Assembly: GCF_014204795.1 (NCBI RefSeq)
Contig: NZ_JACHMB010000001.1
Location: forward strand, 12,366,501-12,430,500
Direction: 5' to 3'
From: Nonomuraea jabiensis
GTDB taxonomy: Bacteria; Actinomycetota; Actinomycetes; Streptosporangiales; Streptosporangiaceae
DNA length: 64,000 nucleotides
Under the pieces are notes generated by a model, which was not told the origin of the DNA, ran no database searches, and saw only the letters and a list, made by a program, of their open reading frames with translations. Numbering within the stretch: the first letter of the stretch is position 1; the number at the start of each line of letters is the position of its first letter. This document shows, one piece after another, positions 25,074 to 33,425 of this stretch. A program made the position numbers and the translations under genes.

Positions 25074-27034
25074 CAGTCCCCCTCCCCCACCACGGCCAGA
25101 ACCGCGTCCATGTCGACCGGCTGGCCTGCCTGGACCGCCAGCTCGGAGACCACGCCGTCGCGCGGGGCGGTGACCGTGTGCTCCATCTTCATGGCCTCGA
25201 CGATCACCAGCGGCTGCCCTTCGGTGACCCGGTCACCGGCCTGGGCCTTGACCACCAGGACGGTGCCGGGCATGGGGCTCCTGACGACGCCGTCGCCCTG
25301 GGCCGCCGCGCCGGGCCGGTCGCCGGGGTCGCCGATGAGGTGCCGGGTGAGCGCCCATGCCGCGCCATCCTTGCCGAGCCAGAGCGTGTCGGCGTGGCGT
25401 ACGCGCAGGTAGTGCTCGGTACGGCCGCCGAGCGTGACGGTCAGCTCCCCGTCGCCGAGCCGGATGCGCGCGGGCACGATCTCATCGTTCATCCGGACTT
25501 CGGCGGACTCTTCGGGCAGGCCGCGGACCTGGACCGCGTGCACCCCGTCCCTCGACTCCAGCCGCCACGTCGTCCAGGCCCGCTCGCCCACCCGCCAGCC
25601 GTCCGTGACCTCCCACGGGTCGTCGCCCCTGGGCAGGGCGTGGTGGAAAGCGAGCGCCGCCGCCGCGAGCACCTCGGCGGGCACGTCCGCGGACGGGAGC
25701 AGCTCGGGGAGCACGCGCTCGACCAGCCCGGTGTCCAGCTCGCCCGCCCTGACGGCCGGGTGTCCGGCCAGGGCCCGCAGGAACGGGATGTTGGTGACCA
25801 CGCCGAGGACGGCCGTGCGGGCCAGGGCGCGGTCGAGCGTCCTGAGCGCCGAGGCCCGGTCCGGCGCCCAGGCGACGACCTTGGCGAGCATCGGGTCGAA
25901 CTCGCTGCCCACGACGCCGCCCTCGACCAGCCCGGAGTCCACCCGCACGACGGGCGCGGGGCCGCCCGGGGCGGCGCCGTCCGGCTCGCGCAACGCCAGC
26001 ACGCGGCCGCCGGTCGGCAGGAAGCCGCGGGCCGGGTCCTCGGCGTAGACGCGGGCCTCGACGGCGTGCCCGTCGAGCCGCACGTCCTCCTGCCCGAACG
26101 GCAGCGGCTCCCCCGCCGCCACCCGCAGCTGCAGCTCGACCAGGTCGAGCCCGGTCACCAGCTCGGTGACGGGGTGCTCCACCTGCAGGCGGGTGTTCAT
26201 CTCCATGAAGTGGTAGGAGCCGGTGGTCCCGTCCACGATGAACTCGACCGTGCCCGCCCCCACGTAGCCCACCGAGCGCGCGGCCTCCACCGCGGCCGAG
26301 CCCATCCGGGCGCGCGTCTCTGGGCCGACGAAGGGCGAGGGGGCCTCCTCGATGATCTTCTGGTGCCTGCGCTGCAGGCTGCACTCGCGCTCGCCCAGGT
26401 GCACGACGTTGCCGTGGGTGTCGGCCAGGATCTGCAGCTCGATGTGGCGGGGGCTGTCGACGTACCGCTCGATCAGCAGGGTCGCGTCGCCGAACGCCGC
26501 CCGCGCCGTGCGCCGGGCCGACTCCAGGGCGTCGGGCAGCTCGGCGGCCGACCGTACGAGCACCATGCCCTTGCCCCCGCCGCCCGCGGAGGGCTTGATC
26601 AGCGCGGGGAAGTCGCGCCAGGACTCCAGCGCGTCGCCGGGCTCGGCCCCGCCGGGCACGACGGGCACCCCGGCCGCCGACACCGTGGCCTTGGCGCGGA
26701 TCTTGTCGCCCATGGCGTCGATGGCCTCGGGCGGCGGGCCCACGAACACCAGCCCGGCCTCGGCGCACCGCCGCGCGAACGCGGCGTTCTCGGCGAGGAA
26801 CCCGTACCCGGGGTGGACGGCCTGCGCCCCGGACGCCAGCGCCGCCCCGACAATTGCCTCAATATCCAGATATTTCGGCACTTGGTGGGAGAGGTCGGCC
26901 TCCAGCACGTGCCGGGCTCCGGCGTCCGACGCCGTGTGCACGGCCACCGACGTGATGCCGAGCCGGCGCAGCGTGCGGATGACCCGTACGGCGATCTCGC
27001 CCCTGTTGGCGATCAGAACACGGTCGAACAACAT
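25073..27034 (-). CDS. Acyl-CoA carboxylase alpha chain (biotin carboxylase + BCCP), probably methylcrotonyl-CoA carboxylase
   Basis: A 653-residue biotin-dependent carboxylase subunit. Residues 1-450 are the biotin carboxylase ATP-grasp unit (ANRGEIAVRVIRTLRRLG, PSAGGGGKGMVLV glycine loop, MEMNTRLQVEHPVTE); the C-terminal lipoyl/biotin domain carries VEAMKMEHTV with the biotinylated K616. It partners with the beta chain at 27038-28606, three bases upstream. HMG-CoA lyase and acyl-CoA dehydrogenase in the same operon point to 3-methylcrotonyl-CoA as substrate; acetyl- or propionyl-CoA carboxylases are the alternatives. Confidence 0.9.
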   Translation of the reverse strand: MLFDRVLIANRGEIAVRVIRTLRRLGITSVAVHTASDAGARHVLEADLSHQVPKYLDIEAIVGAALASGAQAVHPGYGFLAENAAFARRCAEAGLVFVGPPPEAIDAMGDKIRAKATVSAAGVPVVPGGAEPGDALESWRDFPALIKPSAGGGGKGMVLVRSAAELPDALESARRTARAAFGDATLLIERYVDSPRHIELQILADTHGNVVHLGERECSLQRRHQKIIEEAPSPFVGPETRARMGSAAVEAARSVGYVGAGTVEFIVDGTTGSYHFMEMNTRLQVEHPVTELVTGLDLVELQLRVAAGEPLPFGQEDVRLDGHAVEARVYAEDPARGFLPTGGRVLALREPDGAAPGGPAPVVRVDSGLVEGGVVGSEFDPMLAKVVAWAPDRASALRTLDRALARTAVLGVVTNIPFLRALAGHPAVRAGELDTGLVERVLPELLPSADVPAEVLAAAALAFHHALPRGDDPWEVTDGWRVGERAWTTWRLESRDGVHAVQVRGLPEESAEVRMNDEIVPARIRLGDGELTVTLGGRTEHYLRVRHADTLWLGKDGAAWALTRHLIGDPGDRPGAAAQGDGVVRSPMPGTVLVVKAQAGDRVTEGQPLVIVEAMKMEHTVTAPRDGVVSELAVQAGQPVDMDAVLAVVGEGD

Positions 27035-27037
27035 GCG

Positions 27038-28606
27038 TCACATCCGGAAGACGCCGTAACCGGCGGGCTCGAGCGGGGCGTTGGCCGCCGCGGACAGCGC
27101 CAGGCCGAGGACGGTGCGGGTGTCGAGCGGGTCGATCACGCCGTCGTCCCACAGCCTGGCCGTGGAGTAGTACGGGTTGCCCTGGTGCTCGTACTGGGCC
27201 CTGATCGCGTCGGCGTCGGCGGTGCCGACCGTGGTGAGCACGTTCGCGGCCTGCTCGCCGCCCATGACCGAGATGCGGGCGTTCGGCCACATCCACAGGA
27301 ACCTGGGCGAGTACGCCCGCCCGGCCATCGCGTAGTTCCCCGCCCCGAAGGAGCCGCCGATGACGACGGTGAACTTGGGCACCCGCGCGCACGAGACGGC
27401 GGTGACCATCTTGGCGCCGTGCTTGGCGATGCCGCCCGCCTCGTAGGCCTTGCCGACCATGAAGCCGCTGATGTTCTGCAGGAAGACGAGCGGGATCCGG
27501 CGCTGGTCGCACAGCTCGATGAAGTGGGCGCCCTTCATGGCCGACTCGCTGAACAGGATGCCGTTGTTGGCCACGATCCCCACCGGATGGCCGTGGAGGT
27601 GGGCGAACCCGGTCACGAGGGTCGAGCCGTACTCGGCCTTGAACTCCAGGAAGCGCGACCCGTCCACGATCCTGGCGATCACCTCGCGCACGTCGTACGG
27701 CTGGCGGGTGTCGGCGGGCACGATCCCGTACAGGTCGCGCGGGTCGTGCCGGGGCGGCTCGGGCGCGACCGTGTTCCACGGGCGCGGGGCGCGCGGGGCG
27801 AGCGTGGAGACGATGTCGCGGACGATGGCCAGCGCGTGCGCGTCGTCCTCGGCCAGGTGGTCGGTGACGCCGCTGACGCGTGCGTGCAGGTCGCCGCCGC
27901 CCAGCTCCTCGGCCGTGACCTCCTCCCCGGTGGCCGCCTTCACCAGCGGCGGGCCGCCCAGGAAGATCGTGCCCTGGCCGCGCACGATGACCGCCTCGTC
28001 GCTCATCGCGGGCACGTACGCGCCGCCCGCCGTGCACGAGCCGAGCACGGCGGCGATCTGCGGGATGCCGCGGGCGGACATGGTGGCCTGGTTGTAGAAG
28101 ATGCGGCCGAAGTGCTCGCGGTCGGGGAACACCTCGTCCTGCTTGGGCAGGAACGCGCCGCCCGAGTCGACGAGGTAGACGCACGGCAGGTGGTTGTGCA
28201 GGGCCACCTCCTGCGCGCGCAGGTGCTTCTTGACCGTGATCGGGTAGTACGTGCCGCCCTTCACGGTCGCGTCGTTGGCGACGATCACGCACTCGCGGCC
28301 GGAGACCCGGCCGACCCCCGTGATGATCCCCGCGGCGGGCGCCTGGTCGTCGTAGAGGCCGTTCGCGGCCAGCGGCGACAGCTCCAGGAAGCGGGAGCCG
28401 GGGTCGAGCAGGCCGTCGACGCGGTCGCGCGGCAGCAGCTTGCCGCGCTCGACGTGGCGCAGGCGCGAGCGCTCGGGGCCGCCCCGGGCGGCGACCTCCA
28501 GCCGCTCCAGCAGCTCGGCGGCCAGCCGCTCGTTGAGCTCGGCGTTGCGCTTGTACGCCTCGCCGCCGGGATCGGCGGACGACTTCAGCACCGGCCACTC
28601 GCTCAT
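27038..28606 (-). CDS. Acyl-CoA carboxylase beta chain (carboxyltransferase), probably methylcrotonyl-CoA carboxylase
   Basis: A 522-residue carboxyltransferase of the crotonase-fold type, transferring carboxyl from biotin to the acyl-CoA. Visible are the N-terminal RDRVDGLLDPGSRFLEL, GVGRVSGRECVIVANDATVKGG, the oxyanion segment CTAGGAYVPAMSDE and the C-terminal GGSFGAGNYAMAGRAY. The sequence style (LLPRDRVD, NDATVKGGTYYPITVKKHL) is that of methylcrotonyl-CoA carboxylase. ATG 28606 is picked for its GAGAGGGA site; an upstream ATG at 28642 lies inside the operator and would give a 12-residue extension. It is first in the leftward operon and divergent from a TetR gene. Confidence 0.9.
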   Translation of the reverse strand: MSEWPVLKSSADPGGEAYKRNAELNERLAAELLERLEVAARGGPERSRLRHVERGKLLPRDRVDGLLDPGSRFLELSPLAANGLYDDQAPAAGIITGVGRVSGRECVIVANDATVKGGTYYPITVKKHLRAQEVALHNHLPCVYLVDSGGAFLPKQDEVFPDREHFGRIFYNQATMSARGIPQIAAVLGSCTAGGAYVPAMSDEAVIVRGQGTIFLGGPPLVKAATGEEVTAEELGGGDLHARVSGVTDHLAEDDAHALAIVRDIVSTLAPRAPRPWNTVAPEPPRHDPRDLYGIVPADTRQPYDVREVIARIVDGSRFLEFKAEYGSTLVTGFAHLHGHPVGIVANNGILFSESAMKGAHFIELCDQRRIPLVFLQNISGFMVGKAYEAGGIAKHGAKMVTAVSCARVPKFTVVIGGSFGAGNYAMAGRAYSPRFLWMWPNARISVMGGEQAANVLTTVGTADADAIRAQYEHQGNPYYSTARLWDDGVIDPLDTRTVLGLALSAAANAPLEPAGYGVFRM

Positions 28607-28630
28607 GGCGTCCCTCTCATGGCACGAGAT

Positions 28631-28646
28631 GTTAGTCATCATTAAC
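28631..28646. promoter_or_regulatory. Quasi-palindromic operator candidate of the leucine-catabolism operon
   Basis: The 16-bp element GTTAGTCATCATTAAC matches its own reverse complement at 12 of 16 positions, with perfect GTTA/TAAC ends. It sits in the 62-bp gap between the divergent carboxylase and TetR genes, 25 bp from one start and 23 bp from the other. Control by the adjacent TetR protein is inferred. Confidence 0.55.
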
Positions 28647-28668
28647 GTAACCGTCTAGCATGTGAGAC

Positions 28669-29274
28669 GTGACCACAGCCCCTGTACCTACCCGGCCTAC
28701 CCGCAATCGCGGCAACCGGCGCGGGGAAATCCTGGCGGCGGCGGCCCGGCTGTTCGCCGCGCGCGGTTTCCACGGCGTCTCGATCGAGGACATCGGCGCC
28801 GCGGTCGGCGTCTCGGGCCCCGCGCTCTACCGGCACTTCAGCGGCAAGGACGCGCTGCTGTCGGAGATGCTGCTCGACGTCAGCTCGCGGCTGCGCGAGT
28901 CGGCCGCCGCTGTGGTCACCTCGCACCCGGATCCCCAGGAGACGCTGGACGCGCTGCTCAACGTGCAGATCACCTTCGCCCTCGAGCAGCCGGCGCTGAT
29001 CACCGTGCACGACAGGGAGCTGGGCAACGTGCCCGAGCCCGAGCGGCGCCAGATCAGGCGGCTGCAGCGGCTCTACGTCGAGGAGTGGGTCACGGTGCTG
29101 GCCGAGCTGCACCCGGGGTGCCCGGCGGCGCGGCTGCGGGCCGCGACACACGCCGTGTTCGGGCTGCTCAACTCCACGCCGCACAGCGCGGGCGAGCTGG
29201 GCGCCGGCGACATGCGGCCGCTGCTGCACGCCATGGCGCGGGCGGCCATCGCCGCCGCTGTTAGCGCTCGCTAA
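28669..29274 (+). CDS. TetR-family regulator of the leucine-catabolism operon
   Basis: A 201-residue TetR-family repressor. The DNA-binding domain spans about residues 16-65 (ILAAAARLFAARGFHGVSIEDI, VSGPALYRHFSGKDALL); the C-terminal domain resembles regulators of fatty-acid and branched-chain acyl-CoA breakdown that respond to acyl-CoA ligands. Start is GTG 28669. It is divergent from the methylcrotonyl-CoA carboxylase operon with a quasi-palindrome between, so it probably represses both that operon and itself. Confidence 0.88.
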   Translation: MTTAPVPTRPTRNRGNRRGEILAAAARLFAARGFHGVSIEDIGAAVGVSGPALYRHFSGKDALLSEMLLDVSSRLRESAAAVVTSHPDPQETLDALLNVQITFALEQPALITVHDRELGNVPEPERRQIRRLQRLYVEEWVTVLAELHPGCPAARLRAATHAVFGLLNSTPHSAGELGAGDMRPLLHAMARAAIAAAVSAR

Positions 29275-29309
29275 CTTTCAGGGATCTGTCTGGAATGCCC
29301 TTCCCGTGC

Positions 29310-29348
29310 CAACTATCTAGATATATCGTCAAGATATCTCGATAGTTG
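29310..29348. promoter_or_regulatory. Inverted repeat upstream of padR, probable autoregulatory operator
   Basis: Arms CAACTATCTAGATAT (29310-29324) and ATATCTCGATAGTTG (29334-29348) are complementary at 14 of 15 positions around a 9-bp spacer. The right arm ends inside the ribosome-binding region of the padR gene (TTGGAGG, 29346-29352). The A+T-rich element stands out in this genome. PadR proteins usually bind ATAT-containing palindromes upstream of their own operons, so autoregulation of the padR-ABC operon is likely. Confidence 0.8.
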
Positions 29349-29357
29349 GAGGTAATC

Positions 29358-29984
29358 GTGGAAGAACCAGACTTCTGGGATGCCCCGCACCCCCACCCCC
29401 CGTTCCCCCCGCACCCGCCCGGCCCACCGCTGGGTCCGCCGCCCGGTCCACCGCCGGGGCCGGGCGGCTTCGGCCCGCCGTTCGCGCCGCACCCGCCCGG
29501 GCCCCACTTCGGCACCGTGGTCCACTGGGAGACGCCCGCTCCGCGGGTCCGCCGCGGCGACGTCCGGGCCGCCCTGCTGGCGCTGCTCCTCGAAGGGCCG
29601 CAGAACGGCTACCAGATGATCCAGAGCATCGAGGAGCGCAGCCACGGCGTCTGGCGGCCCAGCCCCGGCTCCGTCTATCCGGCGCTGCAGCAGCTCGAGG
29701 ACGAGGGCCTGGTGTCGGGCGACGAGTCCGGCGGGAGCCGTACGTACCGGCTGACGGAGGAGGGCCGCCGCCAGGCGGCCAGGTACGCCGACGAGGCGCC
29801 GTGGGACGAGGTCGCCCGCACGGCCGTGCCGCCGGACCACCACGAGCTGCGCCTGCTCTGGGCCCAGCTCAACGAGGCGTTCTCCCATCTGGTCCGCACG
29901 GCCGACGAGCGCCAGATCGCGGCGGCCAAGGAGCTGATCAAGAAGACGCGCAGGTCCATGTTCCAGATCCTGGCGGAGGGCTGA
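29358..29984 (+). CDS. PadR-family transcriptional regulator
   Basis: A 208-residue PadR regulator. Residues about 8-60 are an extended Pro/His/Gly-rich tail of unclear use; the winged helix begins near residue 65 (RGDVRAALLALLLEGPQNGYQMIQ, PSPGSVYPALQQLEDEGLV), followed by the family's C-terminal dimer helices. GTG 29358 has a GGAGG site five bases upstream. The gene is one base from the ABC ATPase gene, so the three genes to 31829 are one operon, probably derepressed when the exporter's substrate binds PadR. Confidence 0.9.
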   Translation: MEEPDFWDAPHPHPPFPPHPPGPPLGPPPGPPPGPGGFGPPFAPHPPGPHFGTVVHWETPAPRVRRGDVRAALLALLLEGPQNGYQMIQSIEERSHGVWRPSPGSVYPALQQLEDEGLVSGDESGGSRTYRLTEEGRRQAARYADEAPWDEVARTAVPPDHHELRLLWAQLNEAFSHLVRTADERQIAAAKELIKKTRRSMFQILAEG

Positions 29985-29985
29985 G

Positions 29986-30972
<987 letters not shown>

Positions 30973-30974
30973 TC

Positions 30975-31829
30975 ATGGCGGCAGAGGCCATCAGCGTCCG
31001 CGTGCCGGTCCGCAGCGCCGGTCACGACCTGCGGGCGATCAAGGTCGTGCTCCACCGGGAGATGCTGCGCTTCGTCAACGACCGCACCCGCATGGCGTCC
31101 ATGCTGGTGCAGCCGGTGCTCTGGCTGTTCGTCATGGGCACGGGGCTCGGGTCGCTGGTGCGGGGGGCGATCCCCGGGATCGACTACCGCACGTTCATGT
31201 ACCCCGGCATGATCTCCATGACCGTGATCATGACCGGGATGTTCTCGGCCGGTTCCATCGTGTGGGACCGCGAGTTCGGCTTCCTCAGGGAGATGCTGGT
31301 CGCGCCCGTCTCGCGCGGGGCGATCGTGGTCGGCAAGTGCCTGGGCGGCGCCATCGTGGCCACCGGGCAGGGCATCCTCATCCTGGCCATGGCGGGGCTG
31401 GTGGGGGTGCCCTACTCGCCCGCGCTCCTCGTGACGCTGCTGGCGGAGATGTTCCTCGCGGCGTTCACGATCACGGCCTTCGGGGTGATGCTGGCCGCCC
31501 GGATGAAGAACATGCAGACGTTCTTCGGCCTGATGCAGATGGCGATCATGCCGATGATGTTCCTGTCGGGGGCGATGTTCCCGCTGGCCAACCTGCCGTC
31601 GTGGCTGCACGTGCTGACCGTGGTCAACCCGATGACGTACGCGGTGGACCCGCTGCGCCAGGCGGTCTTCTCGCACCTCGACGTGCCGGCGCAGGTGAAC
31701 GCGGTGCTGAACCCCGGGGTCCGGTGGTTCGACTTCCAGGTGCCGGTGATCCTCGAGCTCGGCCTCGTGGCGGCCCTGGGGCTGGCGCTGCTGGGGGTGG
31801 GGATCGCGGAGTTCAGGCGGGCGGAGTAG
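30975..31829 (+). CDS. ABC-2 type permease, DrrB-like
   Basis: A 284-residue membrane protein with six predicted transmembrane helices in the ABC-2 arrangement, motif RDLGxx-like segment FGFLREMLVAPVSRGAIVVGKCLGG between helices two and three, and the typical LSGAMFPLANLPSWLHVLTVVNPMTY loop before the last helices. It would export a hydrophobic compound, such as an antibiotic or lipid, with the ATPase encoded immediately upstream. It ends 52 bp before a convergent gene, with a strong terminator between. Confidence 0.9.
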   Translation: MAAEAISVRVPVRSAGHDLRAIKVVLHREMLRFVNDRTRMASMLVQPVLWLFVMGTGLGSLVRGAIPGIDYRTFMYPGMISMTVIMTGMFSAGSIVWDREFGFLREMLVAPVSRGAIVVGKCLGGAIVATGQGILILAMAGLVGVPYSPALLVTLLAEMFLAAFTITAFGVMLAARMKNMQTFFGLMQMAIMPMMFLSGAMFPLANLPSWLHVLTVVNPMTYAVDPLRQAVFSHLDVPAQVNAVLNPGVRWFDFQVPVILELGLVAALGLALLGVGIAEFRRAE

Positions 31830-31831
31830 AA

Positions 31832-31871
31832 CGGACCGAGGCCCGGGGTGGTGTTCCCCGGGCCTCGTCCG
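31832..31871. terminator. Strong bidirectional hairpin between convergent genes
   Basis: An 11-bp perfect GC-rich stem, GAGGCCCGGGG (31838-31848) with CCCCGGGCCTC (31856-31866), and a 7-base loop, extended by CGGAC/GTCCG outer arms with one bulged base. It fills the 51-bp gap between the permease and the secreted-protein gene. There is no U-run, as is usual in actinomycete terminators. Confidence 0.8.
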
Positions 31872-31880
31872 CACATCAGA

Positions 31881-33230
31881 TCAGCGCTTGACCCGGACGT
31901 AGTCCGAACCGCTGGTGGCGCCGTAGGTGTCGTCGTCACCGCCGAACACGAACCGCCAGCGGCCCGAGTTCCAGCCCTTGACCTTGGTGTAGAGCCCGCC
32001 GCCGTCGTTCGACCAGGTCGTCTTCACGTACTGCCACTTCTTCGCGCCCGTGGGCTTGAAGAACAGCGCGACCTTGCCCGAGTAGCCCTCCCAGGAGCCC
32101 TCGTCGAAGACCTGCAGGCGGCCCTTGAACTTCAGGTACTGGCCGCGCTTGACCGGCTCCGGATACGCGTTGAACTTGATCAGCCGCGTGTCCGCCTTGG
32201 ACGCCGTGGGAGGCGGCGCCGGCTGGTTGACCTTGACCCAGTCGGCGTCGCTGACCGAGCCGCGGACACCGCGGGTGCCCCCGTACTCGGCCCGCCACCA
32301 GCCCGAGGTCTCGGCGGGGGCGGAGGCCCAGAAGCGGCCGCCGCGGCCGGTCACGTCGCTGGTGACGTACTCCCACCTGGACGAGCCGTCGGCCTTGAAG
32401 AAGATCGAGACCCGCTCGCCGGCCACGCCGCCGCGGTCCTCGACCAGCAGGGCGCCGCTGAACGTGAGCCGGTCACCCTTGTCCACCGGCTCGGGGCGGG
32501 CGTCGAAGCCGGCGATCCTGCTGCCCAGGACGCCGCGGCTGACGTCGACCCGGTCGGTGTCGCTGACCGAGCCCTTGGCCGCGGACGTGCCCGCGAACTC
32601 GGCCCGCCACCAGCCCGTCTCGTCGGCCCGCACGGTGGCGCCGAACCAGCCGTTGCCACCGGTCGTCACCTTGGTGACATGGCGGTAGGCGTCGGTGCCG
32701 CGCTCGCGGAAGGTGATGGTGACGCTCTGGCCGCCGTACCCCTTGCCGTCGGCGAGGAGCCGGCCGCTGACCTTGATCAGGTCGCCCTTGTCCACGGAGT
32801 CGGGGCTGGCGTCGAAGTCGACGATCTTGGTGTCGAGCACCTTCTTGACCGAGACCTCGAACGTGCCGCCGCGGGAGGCGCCGCCGGCGACGGCGAGCCA
32901 GCTCCACGTTCCGACGTTCGTGGAGTCGAAGGAGCGGGTGCCGGACCACTTCGTCCAGTCGCCGTCCTTGGTGGACGTCAGGTCGACGGGCTTGCCGACG
33001 CTGATGTCGCCCGGGGGCTTGAGCTGGAGCTCGGCCTTGTCGGCCCCCTTGGTGGCGAAGCTGAACGTGGCCGTGACCGCGCCGTTGGTGACGTCGATCG
33101 GAGAATTGGGACTGATCCCGACTCGGGTGATGACGGGATCCGCGGCCGCCGTCGCGGCGGAGGGAGCCATGACCAGGGCTCCTGCTCCGAGCGTTATGGC
33201 GAGGGCGGCCACACGAATGCGTTGTAACAT
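31881..33230 (-). CDS. Secreted protein made of repeated beta-sandwich domains
   Basis: A 449-residue exported protein with a Sec signal peptide (Arg-rich start, hydrophobic ALAITLGAGALVM, Ala-rich cleavage site near residue 30). The mature part holds four repeats of roughly 90-110 residues; three share the pattern FDAxPxxVDKGDxIxxSGxL, a central GWFGATVRADETGWWRAEF-like strand pair, and end SVSDxDxVxV. This is the look of bacterial Ig-like or big-repeat folds used in cell-surface or spore-coat proteins. No sortase motif, membrane anchor or enzyme signature is seen. It is divergent from the E1 gene, with a 195-bp gap, and converges on the ABC exporter. Confidence 0.8.
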   Translation of the reverse strand: MLQRIRVAALAITLGAGALVMAPSAATAAADPVITRVGISPNSPIDVTNGAVTATFSFATKGADKAELQLKPPGDISVGKPVDLTSTKDGDWTKWSGTRSFDSTNVGTWSWLAVAGGASRGGTFEVSVKKVLDTKIVDFDASPDSVDKGDLIKVSGRLLADGKGYGGQSVTITFRERGTDAYRHVTKVTTGGNGWFGATVRADETGWWRAEFAGTSAAKGSVSDTDRVDVSRGVLGSRIAGFDARPEPVDKGDRLTFSGALLVEDRGGVAGERVSIFFKADGSSRWEYVTSDVTGRGGRFWASAPAETSGWWRAEYGGTRGVRGSVSDADWVKVNQPAPPPTASKADTRLIKFNAYPEPVKRGQYLKFKGRLQVFDEGSWEGYSGKVALFFKPTGAKKWQYVKTTWSNDGGGLYTKVKGWNSGRWRFVFGGDDDTYGATSGSDYVRVKR

Positions 33231-33425
33231 GCGGGTTCCTTCCAGAGACCCAATGGTTCAACGCGGCATTGAGGGTGCCACGTGTGTCAACTAAGAAGAC
33301 GCGCGGGCCGACCGGAAAGTTTAGGATTCTGACAAATCGTTATATGTCGGGGTCAAACGGACCGGTCCACAACATGTCAGCCACGTCCGGCAGACGTCGG
33401 CGCCGAGGAAAGACATAATCGAGGT

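Noticed and set aside
25178..28645. A 1155-codon open frame on the + strand
   Set aside because: It mirrors the carboxylase genes on the other strand, whose motifs and overlaps are clear; its own translation has no recognisable domain.
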